Source: Isoetes taiwanensis | Taxonomy: Eukaryota > Streptophyta > Lycopodiopsida > Isoetales > Isoetaceae | Direction: 5' to 3' | Assembly (NCBI GenBank): GCA_021234155.1 | Contig: JAJEKV010000008.1 | Span: 7,220,445 to 7,284,444, forward strand | DNA length: 64,000 bases | In this document: positions 21,540 through 33,789 of the stretch, piece by piece | How positions within the stretch are numbered: the stretch's first letter is position 1 | Layout of the letters: each line of letters opens with the position of its first letter | The notes under the pieces: generated by a model | The model's database searches: none | Told to the model about the DNA's origin: nothing | Seen by the model: only the letters and a program-made list of their open reading frames with translations | Program-made: the position numbers and the translations under genes

Positions 21540-23119
21540 GATTTGCCCATCTATTTGACAACTCTGTTTTTCCATCCGTTTTCTAGGTATAACATCTGCA
21601 ATTTGATAGTAAGTCATTTCTGGAGTAATGAAAGCACTCCTCTCTGCAAAAGTTTATCTGAAAAATCCATTGATTCATTTTGTCATCTTCTATTTGGTTA
21701 AATTTGTGTTATGTGAATCTGCACCATTTTCAAGGGCTTCTGCTTTACAAGCTTCACAATCCGACCGCGATGAAGGAACATATTAGCAGCAGGGCGTTTG
21801 ACCTTACTTCTGACGTGAAGCTCAAAGCCACTAATTTTGAGCCGCCAAATGAAAACTAATCATGCAAGCAAGGCATACAAATAACCTATTAACGCATGTC
21901 TGCAATTGAACAACCGAATAGCAAGTCACCTTTATGGTCCTGCAATCGAACAGATGAATAGTAAGTCCCATGAGGTCAAAAGCAAGAATACACAATATTA
22001 CTTCAAAAATTGTTGTACCCTAAATAACTTGCAAAAGTAGGTTCAAGAGAATATTCGTACTCTCCTACGCAAAACAGCATACCCAAAAACAACATTTTCT
22101 CTGGTTTAGTGTTTGTTTGCCTGTCCAGGCAAAAGAACGACATTTTCTCTGGTGCAGTTTACTATGGATGGTTTGGCTAACGAATACGAAATACCATAAA
22201 TCACGAGTAAAGGCCTCAAATTTAGATTTTGCACTAACCAGCAAAAATGCCGCCCTTTATTTATGCTTACTAGATTTTTGAGAAAAATACCTCTAATTTG
22301 CGGGATTTAACACTATTTTTATGAAATCTAGTGGAAATTTGCCTTGCATCTACTTTAGCAAATCGGATATTTCCGACTTTAATCGGATATATTCTGGGGA
22401 GGAACCCCTTAATTTCGACCCTTAATCTGAACGAAGAGAAGTCAAACGGTCTTTATCCTTTGTCACCAACTCCTTAGACATGCTCGGAAACCGAGCATCA
22501 AATCACGGAGTATTGGGTATTGAAGCACATTCAGATACCTCTTTGCACTTGCATTTCATAGCTTCGGCTTGCATCTTAGCGAAGGTCAGTACTTGCAAAT
22601 CGGTATTTTTCCAGATTCAGGTTTGAGCTCGCTTTTTTTTTTTTTTTTTTTTAAACAAGAAATCGTGCTTCCCCATTCCCCATTTTTATATTGATCATTT
22701 GCAAAAAAGAGTTGTAAAATGTAGAAGGCCATGATTAGATCTACATTACATTTACCTGAGTTAAGCCCTAGATTTTGGCTATTGATACTAGAAATTAACA
22801 GAAGGCAATTGTATGCCTTCAGGCCAAATATCCTTATTTACTTGTCTAGTCCAGTCCAGCTGCAATTACACGAACCAGGATGAGAGACTAGGCCATCTTT
22901 CTTGTAGAAATAAAGGGCAGCCACCCTCAAGCTATTCCTCTGTAGGATGCCCTGTTGCATTAAAACAAAATCATTGAGACACAAAGATCACTAATAAATA
23001 TGCCTCTAAATTGCCATCTTTATGCATTTTTAGTGGCTTCTGATCTGATCTAATGTTCTTTAGCAGGAGAGACCTTTGAGTTTCTACATGGTGCAGTTCT
23101 TGATCTCTACTTTGAAACC
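21540..23119. other. Intergenic; possible 5' leader of the PMT gene
   Basis: No coding frame recognised. A T-run lies at about 22,631-22,652. Just before the methyltransferase start, a possible leader intron can be drawn: donor GCGAAG|GTCAGT near 22,583 and acceptor TTTAGCAG|GAGAGAC near 23,066. This is inference from splice-site shape only. Two short near-repeats (TGCAATTGAACA.. and TGCAATCGAACA..) lie at about 21,900-21,970. Confidence 0.4.
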
Positions 23120-26100
23120 ATGGGAAGAAGAATAAACTTCATAAGTTATCTCAAGCTTGAAAAGGGAACTCCTGCATATTATGCTATTATAGGAGGGGTT
23201 ATTGCAGTATTGTTCTTATTTGCTGTCTGGATTTATCAACCCGCTACTGGATCTACTACTGCAGTGGACATACCTCCTAAGGTAGACGAGACATCAAGCG
23301 CCAAAGAACCTAGAGGGGGAGATGCGTCAAATATTGGAGAAGAAGATGATGCTCCAATCACAGACACCTCAGGAGAAGATAATGTCCCAATTTCAAACAC
23401 CTTAGGAAAAGATAACGTGCCAATCTTGGACAATACTAATGAAAAATACGAAGACAGCTCAAGAGTAGCCCCAGTAGGTTCACAGTCGGAACTGACAATT
23501 GAAAACAAGGAAGCGGAAGCACCAGATGTTTGGGACAGTCAGGCAAAAGAGTCAGTCGAAGAGAAACAACCAACCATTCAACAACCAGCAAATGATCCGC
23601 AGCAAGATATCAACAATGAAACAGTATCTAATGTGGAAAACTTGTCATTTTCTTCTTTCGAGTGGAAAATCTGTGATTGGGCTGATGCAGCAGATTATAT
23701 ACCTTGCTTAGATAATGTCCAGGCCATTAGGAAACTACCAACCACAAAACATTATGAGCACCGTGAACGCCACTGTCCTGAGGATGACAAGGCAATGTGC
23801 CTAATCCCTTTGCCTGAAGGATATCAAACACCAATTCGTTGGCCTCAAAGCAGATACCAGGTTAGGTTTGAAATATTCATTTTTAGTTTTTTTTTGGAGG
23901 TCTAACATTAGGAACACAATGTTTCAGGTTTGGTATAGTAACGTTCCTCACCCAGGACTTGTTTCTTACAAAAAGGGACAAAATTGGGTGACAAGGAGAG
24001 GAGACGTCCTCATTTTTCCAGGTGGTGGAACTCAGTTCAAGAGAGGAGCCCAGCGATATATAGACTTTATTGAAAAGGCAAGGTGGATTCTAAGGGATTA
24101 AGTTAGCATTTGTAAGATATTAGCATTTATGTTCTTGTACATCTTGCTTAATGCAGACATTACCAGCAGTTGCATGGGGAACACGGACTCGTGTAGTGTT
24201 AGACATTGGTTGTGGTGTTGCTAGTTTTGGAGGATATCTTTTTGATAAGGAAGTCGTAACCATGTCTTTTGCTCCAAAAGATGAGCACGAAGCCCAAGTT
24301 CAATTAGCTTTGGAGCGTGGTATACCTGCCATCCTATCCGTGATGGGGACACAGAGACTTGTATTTCCAAGCAATGTTTATGATATGGTGCATTGCTCAC
24401 GATGCCGAGTTCCATGGCATTTGGATGGTACTTACAATTACAACCTGTAATTTTACTTTTCAGTGGCTCTTCTCTCGTATAAATGTCATAAATCTAATGC
24501 TATATAAATGCAATACTTATGTTCACAGGTGGAAGGCTGCTGTTAGAAGTGAACCGTGTGCTAAGACCTGGGGGTTATTTTGTATGGTCAGCAACTCCAG
24601 TTTACAAGCATGAAGCAGAGGATGTTGGCTTATGGAAAGGTATATCATCTTCCTTTTTGTCTCCAGCTTTTCTTCGTATGTAGGTTTATTTTCTTTTAGA
24701 ATAGTGTAATACCTTATGGCATGCAAATACCACAGGCAACTTTGCATTATGTATTATCCTTTTTCTAGCATTCACTTCTTCAAGGATTATAAGTGCACGA
24801 GCTCAGAGCTCAGCTGATACAAGTACAGTTACTCTGTAATATTGAACTTGCGCAAAGAACTTTAAGTACCTATCAATCTCATCCTATTTCCCCTTTTGAG
24901 TACAAGGGGTTGTTTGGATCTCCTGCCTTTTCACGATGCATGGTGCCATTTACCACATATTCACGATGCTCATTACTGCCTTAAGGGAGTGGGTGAGCCT
25001 TTTGTCCTTTTGCTATAGTTAGCTCCCTCCGTTACTGATTACTATGCTGTCTGCCATTGAATGAACCATCCAGATTATTCATTACCTAAAAGATTGGAAA
25101 TGGATGTCAAGTTTTAATATAATGTGCAGAAATGGAGTCTTTGACAAAATCCATGTGCTGGTCGCTTCTTGCACGGGAGAAGGATTCTCGAGTTGGCATT
25201 GGTATTGCAATATACCAGAAGCCCAAGGACAATACTTGCTATAACGAACGATTAGATACTGAACCTGGAATGTGTCTTAAGACAGACAAGCCTGATGCCG
25301 CATGGTGGGCTTCTTTTTCATTTTCTGTCCCTGACTTATATTCTTATTCGAGTATAATCAATTATGTGCAGGTATGTTCCAATGAACAATTGTTTGCATG
25401 AGATATCAACTGATCCTCTTGCACGTTCAAGTAACTGGCCAGATATTTGGCCTGAGAGATTAGATACAGCTCCTAGCTGGCTCCATGGTGTACCCAAAGG
25501 CCTGTTTGGGAAATCAGGAGTTCTTGACTTCGAAGAGGATACTGCACACTGGAAACATGTGATCGAGAGGTCATATAGAAGCTCCACCTTTGGAATAAAC
25601 TGGAACGGGATTAGAAACATTATGGACATGAAAGCTGGATATGGAGGGTAAGTGACTATGGTTTCTTTGGTATTGGAAATATGTGTGATTATTTGGCACA
25701 GATATAGATCTACATTATTGATGTACATTCCTGCATTTTTGGCCAAAAATGATCCCGACAGCTTATATGACTACTAAAAACTTTGTTCCATTGATCCTTT
25801 GGATGGGATCTCTCCTGGGCCAGAAATAATCCTTACAGCTTATATGACTACTACTAAAATAATTCCATTTGTAAAATAATGTGGTTATTTGGACAGCATT
25901 GAATCTTATTATCATGCATTTCTTTCTGCTATTGGTTTTGTTAAGGAATTATTGAGGGGTTCCAAAGACGCTAAGCTAGCCAACGGACATGGAGCTTCCA
26001 ACACCTATGTCCCAGGCTAAGGGGTTGTACGTCATCCAGAGAATTTTAAAGATCTATAGTTTTGCCGCTGGAGACCTATAGCCATGAGATAAACTGCCAA

Positions 26101-26611
26101 ACCTCGTTCTTCTAATTTAAAAGATTTCTATTCTTTTCTTCCAGATTTGGAGCAGCTTTAAGTGATCTTCCAGTTTGGGTAATGAATGTCGTTCCTATAC
26201 ACGAGCCTGATACGTTGCCTATTATTTTTGATCGAGGGCTGATCGGTCTTTATCATGATTGGTGTGAATCTTTCAATACATACCCTCGTACATATGACCT
26301 GCTTCATGTTGACCACCTCTTTTCTCATTTAAATGACAGGTATACATTTTGTTCTGTTTCTGCTACACATTGATGATGTCTGCTAAGAAAGTGATGTTTG
26401 CAGATGTAGTGCTACCAAGATACTTCTAGAAATGGATAGAATTCTGAGGCCAGAAGGTTGGGTAATATTCAGGGACACTGCACTTACTGTAAAGATTATT
26501 GAACCAATTGTTCAATCCTTGCATTGGAAAGTGCATTCGTCCTACATCCAAGAGCAAGAAGAGCTATTTGTTGTCCAAAAGACATTTTGGAGACCCGATG
26601 CAGCACTATAA
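23120..26611 (+). CDS. Probable methyltransferase PMT, type II Golgi membrane protein (8 exons)
   Basis: Predicted S-adenosylmethionine-dependent methyltransferase of the plant PMT (DUF248/Methyltransf_29) family, thought to act in the Golgi on cell-wall polysaccharide. Exons: 23120-23860, 23928-24077, 24157-24427, 24529-24639, 25130-25304, 25372-25647, 26145-26339, 26404-26611. The frame stays open across every junction and gives 708 aa. Residues about 20-40 form one membrane anchor ([17 protein letters not shown]), followed by an acidic stalk to about 180. The catalytic region starts at [18 protein letters not shown] and has FPGGGTQF, the SAM-binding loop [62 protein letters not shown] and [19 protein letters not shown]. 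The long acidic stalk resembles the PMT24-27 branch. Intron 2 uses a GC donor (GAAAAG|GCAAGG). All key motifs are intact, so it looks functional. Confidence 0.93.
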
Positions 26612-27119
26612 GTGTGGACGGTTATTTATATGTATGCTACAAGTACTGCCCTGTCAATGAGCAATAGTCAAATATAGATTACCAAGTTTAAAATACCTTC
26701 ATAATTGAAACAAAACAACGTTCCTTTAAAGAGTTCTCTACCAATTTCCAGATTGACATGTTGCAGTTCAGCGTTTCTTAGTATTTTTAGCGGACTGCTT
26801 ACTATTGTATGGTCCGTAGCCTCTATGGCAGTAGTGGTTTTGTTTCTTGCTTGTGAAATAGACGGGTAGATGATATCTTCTGGAGCTAGGATTGATCTAG
26901 ATTATAGTGTGGATACATAGCCAAGTCCAACAAATGCAAGCCGTTCTGCTGAAATTCGCAACTTTGGGGCGTTTGTTAGTTTGGATGAAGAATCTTGCGA
27001 AATTGGACCCGATCATAGAACTCCATAGAACAGTGGTTTTTGAATTTGATATGGTACAATAATATACCTTTAAATGCTCTTCTCATCCTTTGCTTATTCC
27101 ACCTAAGTGAAAATTACTT

Positions 27120-27240
27120 GTTTGCCCATCGCTGCTTCAAACCCCATTGACTAGTCGGGTGGGAGACGTGGGTGAGTGCAAGTCTCACCGTGTGGGGTGC
27201 GTCCTTTCCTCCAAAAAAAAAAAATTTACCTGTCTGCTTC
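27120..27240 (+). repeat. Possible SINE-like tract with A-rich end
   Basis: Around 27,150-27,210 the plus strand has GACTAGTCGGGTGGGAG and, about 15 bases later, GTGAGTGCAAGTCTCACC, then an A-run at 27,217-27,228. The order loosely resembles a tRNA-derived A box and B box before an A-rich tail, but the match to consensus is weak. Confidence 0.25.
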
Positions 27241-27245
27241 ACAGC

Positions 27246-27332
27246 AGGTGATCCATCTCCATCCCAATATCTGGGTTAAGCAGGTGATCCATCTCCATCC
27301 CAATATCTGGGTTAAGCAGGTGATCCATCTCC
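27246..27332. repeat. Tandem repeat, 36-bp unit, about 2.3 copies
   Basis: The unit begins CAGGTGATCCATCTCC and ends CTGGGTTAAG. Two complete copies are identical, followed by a partial third. The AATATCTGGGTTA core recurs in the next repeat block at 27,671-27,945, so both blocks share an origin. Confidence 0.8.
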
Positions 27333-27670
27333 TTAACACACTGCCCCTCAAGTTTATAGTGATCCAACGGCTGAGATCAATCTTGATCAGTGTGTTACTG
27401 GAGCTATAACACACTGCTACTCCATAACACCCTAGGATGTTATGAAATGGATGGATCCAGATCGATTTTGATAATGATCGGATGGCCCAAAACTCTCCGG
27501 GCGTGTGTGTTAAGGCGATAGCATACGGCCCTCGAGGTGTTACTTCAAAAAATTTTGGGCCATCAAAATGTTTTGGCGCAGCCACGCCAAGCACCCCCGC
27601 CATTTTGATGGCCCTCAAATTTTTTTTTTTTTCAAGAACACCTCTCGCCCTGTATGTTATCTACTCCATC

Positions 27671-27945
27671 CCAATATCTGGTTATCTCGTTCTGAAGTTG
27701 TGGTGCCTGTTCAACTTGTGATTACATTTAGGCCAACAACTTGTGATTATATTTAGGCCAACACAATATCTGGGTTTTCAGAACGATATCTGGGTTATCT
27801 CGTTCTAAAGTTGTGTGCCTGTTCAGCTTGTGATTATATTTAGGCCAACAGCTTGTGATTATATTTAGGCCAACACAATATCTGGGTTATCTCGTTCTGA
27901 AGTTGTGGTGCCTGTTCAGCTTGTGATTATATTTAGGCCAACACT
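27671..27945. repeat. Tandem repeat, units of about 90-100 bp, three copies
   Basis: Each copy contains CAATATCTGG(G)TTATCTCG, a TTCTGAAGTTGTGGTGCC-like part and one or two copies of a TTGTGATTATATTTAGGCCAACA module. Copies differ by small indels and by internal duplication of the last module. No coding content. Confidence 0.75.
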
Positions 27946-28714
27946 CTAGAACTTGAACGCCCTTTCATTATTTGTTATTTGATACCTTCAAATAGGCTGT
28001 CCCTTTGGGATCACCAAAATAATGAAGCTGCTTTTTCCATCTTAAATGAGAATGCCTTCTTCGTGACAAATAGCTACGATCTTTACAACTATCTGTGGTG
28101 ATCCTGTTTCATGTAGAAGACACCTCCAAACCTTCAAATCCCATTAAAGCTCAAAAATGTTCTTGCCTCTTGAGGTTGAGATCCTTTCAAATCCTTTCCA
28201 TTTGCTAGATTGCTACACACATTCAAGATATAAACAAGCGTGACCTTTGTGCTATCTTGCTGTCTAGTTTGTTTTGTGCTTGTTGCATTATCAAGCCTAA
28301 AGTGCCTTGTTTTTCATATGTTTATTGGCACTATTGACAGCTACTGGTGTCTGCACATCGAAAATCAGTCTGTTTACTTAATATCATTGCATTTTCCAAA
28401 CTCCATAGGCCATCCAGATTATTTAAGCAAAAACATTAAAAAGAAAAAAAAACTAGCGGAAATGCAGGGTTGGGTAAAGGTTAGGGCGGAATAAAGAAGT
28501 TACATTCACGCGGCTTATTTTGACATGATTGTGTAGTGGAGTTTGTGTGTTGAGATATGAACTGAAAGTTGCTTAGTGCTTAGAATTAGTGCAAGGGAAA
28601 GGGTGTAAACTTTAGTGCCATTTGATAGGCCTATACGATAGCATTTAGAAGGCATTGTGAATGTGAATGCTATCATAACATATATATGTTCTTATGTTTG
28701 TCCTCCTGAATTCA

Positions 28715-29060
28715 GCCGTTGATTCGAGATACTACGGCTCACGTGGCTTTGGGACGTATCCTACGGCCCAGATGACTTGAGAGTTTGTTTGTAGATTATA
28801 TGTAAGCGATCCTACGGTCCAGGTTGATCTGATCCTGATCGTCGGTCCGAGATCCTACGGCTCACGTTACTTTGGGACACATCCTACGGTGCACATGGCT
28901 TTGGGAATTATATGTAATCGATCCTACGGTCTAGGTTGATCCGATCCTGATCGTCGATCCGAGATCTTACGGCTCACGTGGCTTGGCACATATCCTACGG
29001 TGCACATGACTTTGGGAATTATATGTAATAGATCCTATGGCTCATGTTGCTTTAATTATT
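28715..29060. repeat. Tandem repeat built on GATCCTACGG, units of about 115 bp
   Basis: Two full units (starting near 28,803 and 28,913) and degenerate flanks contain the order GATCCTACGG, CCGATCCTGATCG, GAGATCCTACGGCTCACG, CATCCTACGGTGCACATG. The CCTACGG core occurs about every 40 bp. The right end merges into the SINE at 29,063-29,222, whose body contains the same CACGTGG and CCTACGGCCC words. Confidence 0.75.
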
Positions 29061-29062
29061 GT

Positions 29063-29222
29063 CACGTGGTGATATCTCGACCCTTGATCGGGTCCAAGAT
29101 CCTACGGCCCAAGTTGAATGCTCATCCCTTAGGAAAAGGCTTTTAAATTTTTTATGTTGTGTGGGGGATTTGAACCCTGGCCATTGACCCCTCAACCCCC
29201 ATTCTAACCACTAGACCAAGCA
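29063..29222 (-). mobile_element. tRNA-derived SINE, copy 1
   Basis: On the minus strand the head reads TTGGTCTAGTGGTTAGAAT, an RNA polymerase III A box as in tRNAs (29201-29219), then 25 bases later CAGGGTTCAAATCCCCCA, a B box (29166-29176 core). The body continues to a CACGTGG-containing end near 29,063. A related copy lies at 48,770-48,915 with the same head and body words, which supports a dispersed SINE family over a single tRNA pseudogene. Confidence 0.7.
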
Positions 29223-29279
29223 TTAATTCCATAAATAATTTATGTTTAAATGTACTTAAGGGTAATGTTCCCATTAAGA

Positions 29280-30010
29280 TAAAATAGACTATAACATTCT
29301 AGCTAGTTCAAGAAAATTATAGAATGTTTTGGAAGGTTTTAGAAAGTTCTAGAATCTTCTAGAAAATTCTAGAACATAAGAGAATCTAGAGGGAATCTAA
29401 GAAAATTCTTCCAGAAAGTTCCAAATTGTTCTAATAAGTTTTAGAATGTTCTAGAATGTAGGGGAATATACGAGAATGTAAGGAAATCTAGGGAAATACT
29501 TCCAGAAAGTTCTAGAATATATTGAAAGTCTTAGAATGTTCCAGAAAGTCTTAGAATGTTCTAAAAAGCTCTAGAATGTAAAGGAATCCAGAAGAATCTA
29601 ATAGAATCTAAGAAAATCTTATAAAATGTAAGAGAATCTAGGAAAATATTTACAAGCCTAAGGGGATCTCTTAAAATCTGGGGGATCTAAAGGAATCTTC
29701 ATAAAATCTAAGGGAATCTAAGAAAATGTTGATGAAATCTTAGAGTATCTAAGGGAATCTTTATAGAATCTCTTTGAATCTCATGTAATGTAAGGGAACC
29801 TAGGGCAATCTCATAAAATCTAAAGGAATCTAAGGGAATCTAAGGGGATCTTCATAGAATCTTGGAGAATCTAGGGAAATCTAATGGAATCTAGAGGGAA
29901 TCTTATAAAATTTAGAGAAATGCTCACGAAACCTCTAAGAGAACCTTGGTGGAATCTTAGAGAATCTATGAATTTAGAGTATTCTCAAGAGATTCTTTTA
30001 GAATGTAGGG
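29280..30010. repeat. Degenerate GAATCTAAGG/TTCTAGAA satellite-like block
   Basis: About 730 bp are made almost wholly of variants of GAATCTAAGGGAATCTT and TTCTAGAATGTTCTAGAA. The period is loose, about 15-30 bp. A related block on the opposite strand lies at 49,430-49,600. At 29342-29374 seven alternating GAA/TTC pentamers sit in perfect 5-bp register, the shape of a heat-shock element. Confidence 0.75.
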
Positions 30011-30204
30011 CACGACAAGAACTTACGTAGGAACATGCTAAAACTCGAACATGCACCGTAGGACGCATTAAATTTCTTGTATAAATATGTAGCATAATAA
30101 CAGGGGGATGTAAAAATGACAATTCTTGAAACCATAGACTATATATCCCTAAGACAATTGAATGGGTTCTAATAAAAAAAACATATATTCAAGATAAAAA
30201 CAAT

Positions 30205-30296
30205 CATGTTAGCTCATTGGATATATTGGTTAAAGTAATCTTATTAGGACATTGAGTTATTTTGGTAGAGGTTCGAGCCCCCATATTTCATATTCT
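30205..30296 (+). mobile_element. tRNA-like SINE head, plus strand
   Basis: TTAGCTCATTGGATA (30,209 onward) matches the tRNA A-box region, and GAGGTTCGAGCCCCCA (30,258-30,273) matches the B box and T loop. The two are about 50 bp apart. The sequence belongs to a different family from the SINEs at 29.1 and 48.9 kb. The 3' end is not defined because a tandem repeat follows directly. Confidence 0.5.
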
Positions 30297-30405
30297 AAAA
30301 CCTTATGCAAAGCCGTATCGAGGTTCGATGTTCCTTCAAAACCTTAGGCTAAAACCTTATGCAAAGCCGTATAGAGGTTCGACGTTCCTTCAAAACCTTA
30401 GGCGA
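30297..30405. repeat. Tandem repeat, 54-bp unit, two copies
   Basis: Two copies start AAAACCTTATGCAAAGCCG (30297 and 30351) and end CCTTCAAAACCTTAGGC. They differ at three or four positions. Each contains GAGGTTCGA(T/C)G, a partial copy of the preceding SINE B box. Confidence 0.85.
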
Positions 30406-33400
30406 ACTCGTATTTCATATTTCAAAATCATAGGCGCCCAACCATAAATGACCATAAGCGAAACGAGAGATGTCCAGAGGTCCCAACATATAGTCTGGGC
30501 TGTAGGATCGATGTGACTGTGGTAGTCCAGGGTGCACCTCGTTTAGAATATATAGCTATAGGATGACATTATTGATCCATGTCACTAAAGATTTTCACGG
30601 CTCATAACTACCTTTATCTTTAGGTTAGAAAAAAACAGGACCCGACTCGTAACTATCGTTACCTTGACCTTTAGGTTTTTTGCAATATATACATGTAGTT
30701 TCTTTTGTGTTTCTTAATCTCTTCTATTGAAGTGGTGTTTCGTTTTTTTTTTTTGCTTTAATTGATATTGATATTTGAGAATAGCAATGAAAGCTTCACT
30801 ATTATTTGGTTTTATTGGTGAAGTTGGTGCTTCAACAAAAATCTTGATACTCTCTTAAATCTTATCTACATTGTAGGTCTGAGTTTTGAATCTTAAATCT
30901 TTTTCTTCAACCCATGCTAAGTATATTTTGTAATAGTTCGACAAGGAGCAAGGTCGTCATGTATGTGGCTAATGCACACTCCTTTGCCACAAACATGTTA
31001 CACAAAACCAGTATCTTTATAATTAGATTCCTGTTGCTATAAATTGACTTAGTATCTTAGCAATTGGAAAATCTACATTAACTAGTTTGAACATTGCCCC
31101 ATTGGAGCTATATCCAAGGGGGAACACCTACATTAGAATATGCACAACAGGAGAATAAGATGTACGACGTGCAAGCACAACACCAAACCCCATCTAAAAG
31201 AATAAGGAATAAGATAGATAGATACATAGTGAATAAGAAATGTTGAGATGCTAAATAGGAAAGGAATAAGAGAACATCTAGTTATAATCTAGTGATAGGC
31301 ATAGGCCTAATAACACCGTCCTAACTCATAAGTCAGGCCATATCAGTTGAATTCTTTTATAAAGACTCGTCAAAGATGTCTAACAGACTTTGATGTTGCA
31401 TGGAAATGGAAGTAGCCTCTGCAGAATACGACCATGGCAGGAGAGCCTCTAAAAGTTCAGAATCTGAAGGACTCAAGTAAGAAGACAACACGTCAACCAG
31501 ATAATTGATCTTGTGCTCATGACTATTTTATTATGCTGCAGGAATGCGGATCACCAAGCACTGTCCTATCAGATTTGAAAGATATGCTTGATCCTGATAC
31601 AACCGTGCTTGGTGATATTACATCAGAGTTGTTATTTGGTGCATTGCCTTGAATTCTAAAGTATGGCTCTAGCACCTTCTTAAAATCCTCCACATGGCTG
31701 TCCTTGCCTGTTGCAAAATCTGCCAGGAGAAGGGGAATGAGAGGTCCTTATATGGTTTAATATATGCATCAAAACAGACCTGCTTATTTGGGCACTTGAT
31801 TCCAATATTGATGGTGATGCTTGGCCATATAACACACCAGCTTCTCGTCCTCTTCATGCGATCAGAAGCCCTTTCTCATTTTTCAAATGATGTGTAGAGA
31901 AATTGGATGTATTAAACCTGATTATCTATTTTCTGCCATAAATGCTAATCTAAAGTTTTATTTCAAAGAGCTGAATGAGTTATACTAGGAAAATGGCCTT
32001 GTATGCAGAAGCGAAAGAATCAAGGTGTACTCATTGATTCTTCCCACCATATTATGCAAGTAATATGCCATGATATTTTATTTTAGATCATGGATATTCT
32101 AGATCAGCAGATTGCACACTGTTTCTTTTTTAGGATTCTACCATTCAATACATACATTATAAAAATGATGCTGAAATTAGAAGGGAATTTTTTTCTGGTT
32201 AGCTTTGCATGAGTCATTCTGATCTACAAAATTTTAGAACAAGTGAAATATAGTTCTTAAAGGGCCATGAAGGCAGACGTCTAGGATTATTCCTTTTGCT
32301 CTAACGTCGGTAAAAGCCCATCACCAAGTGTATCTCGGTTTCCATGGTGTGCAACTAACACTGTGTCACTCCCACCAAATATTGGAATGTCTGGAATGCA
32401 ACTTCGCAATGCTATTGGAGTATGTGGAGATTCTACTACAATTGTAAACCATATCAATTGTCCCCACAAGAATAAGAAAACCCATCAGAAGTGTACATCT
32501 GTGAATGTACGTTGCGTTGTGTGGTCTTGATGAAGGAGTTATGTAGGTGATGATTATGGGTGTTCTGTTTATGCGTGCTTTGTTTAAATGGTTTTGCTTA
32601 AAGTTTAATGCTTGATTTGAATTCTAGGATTTGGAGTTTGCAGACGATGAATGCATGAAAGTGAGGCCTAGTTACATTTATTGTGTCATGTGAATGAAGA
32701 ACCCAAAATGATAGCAAATTCAACAAAAGTGAAGTCTTTATTTTCAATAAAGGTCAAATGCGATATGTGGTGAAGTCAAATCAAGTTATAAGGTTTTGCT
32801 TATGAAATGCCATATGTGGGTTTTTTAAACAAACACGAGCCTAATTTGCAATAGCTACGAACCTAGTGCACAAGCAACATCTTGGTTGTGTTAACTTCTT
32901 GGTTGAGGCTTTTTAAGAGTTGTAGCAAAAACAAGCCCTCAAATCGCAAGTTGAACATTATACCCTTAAAACCTTTTTTGCATCTGATCAGAGTACACAA
33001 TAATCTCGTAAAAATGTGCCATTTTCTCAAGAAAAGCACACTCTTTTAAATGTGCCCCATTCTCTATCTCGATGCAGGCAAAAATAACATGAATAAGATA
33101 TAAATTCTAAAACGAGAATTGACAGCAAACTTTGTTGCCACACCTTCCAATCTGACTAGACCAGTGTTTCATCAAGAGCTAACACAAGCGTGTAGATGTG
33201 CTGTTTTTGAGGTGCCAAAGTTGGTAAAAGTTTGTCTGAGGTAGGAGCTGCAAACCCCTAATGCAATCCAATTTACACCTTAGTTACTCTTGTCTAATTA
33301 CGAAAATAGAGCATTGATGTTACCTTCACTTGGTCTTCAATGGATCTATGCAAATCCAAGTAAAAGTCTATTACTTTCATAGCAACTGCATTTGGGAAAA

Positions 33401-33780
33401 GAAAAGATGGAATTTACATAATGCCATCGATCCGAGCCCTCGAATCGGTATTCTCGAAGAGGCGAGCATGCATTCTCCCATGTATGCATGCATTGCATGC
33501 ATTTTCTGAGGCTCTAGTTCATTTGGGGATCGCTATTTCTTGCAGGTTCTTCATCGACTTCTCATCGGCATTTTCTCCTCTCTCAGCAGTGGAGCTTTTG
33601 TCTGTTTTCATGCGAGCCCTATTTCGAGAATGTTACAGCATGTTGACCACCGAAATACAGACGATAGGCTTACCTTCCTTAGCCAAGGATGAGAGAAAAT
33701 GGTACAATTAGTGACATTCTTTATATTTACCAAAATTTGCTACTCTGCAACCCGATGCACCTAGAGCACCATCATATACC
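30406..33780. other. No recognised gene
   Basis: Short frames occur at 31669-31897, 32287-32469 and 33421-33711, none with a domain I know. At 31,541-31,652 the plus strand after an AG acceptor reads ECGSPSTVLSDLKDMLDPDT, which has the look of a conserved exon, but I cannot assign it. The rest is AT-rich and unremarkable. Confidence 0.45.
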
Positions 33781-33789
33781 TGAAGTATG

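Noticed and set aside
29160-29222. Functional tRNA gene
   Set aside because: A and B boxes are present, but arms do not form a proper cloverleaf and a related copy with a shared body exists, so a SINE fits better.
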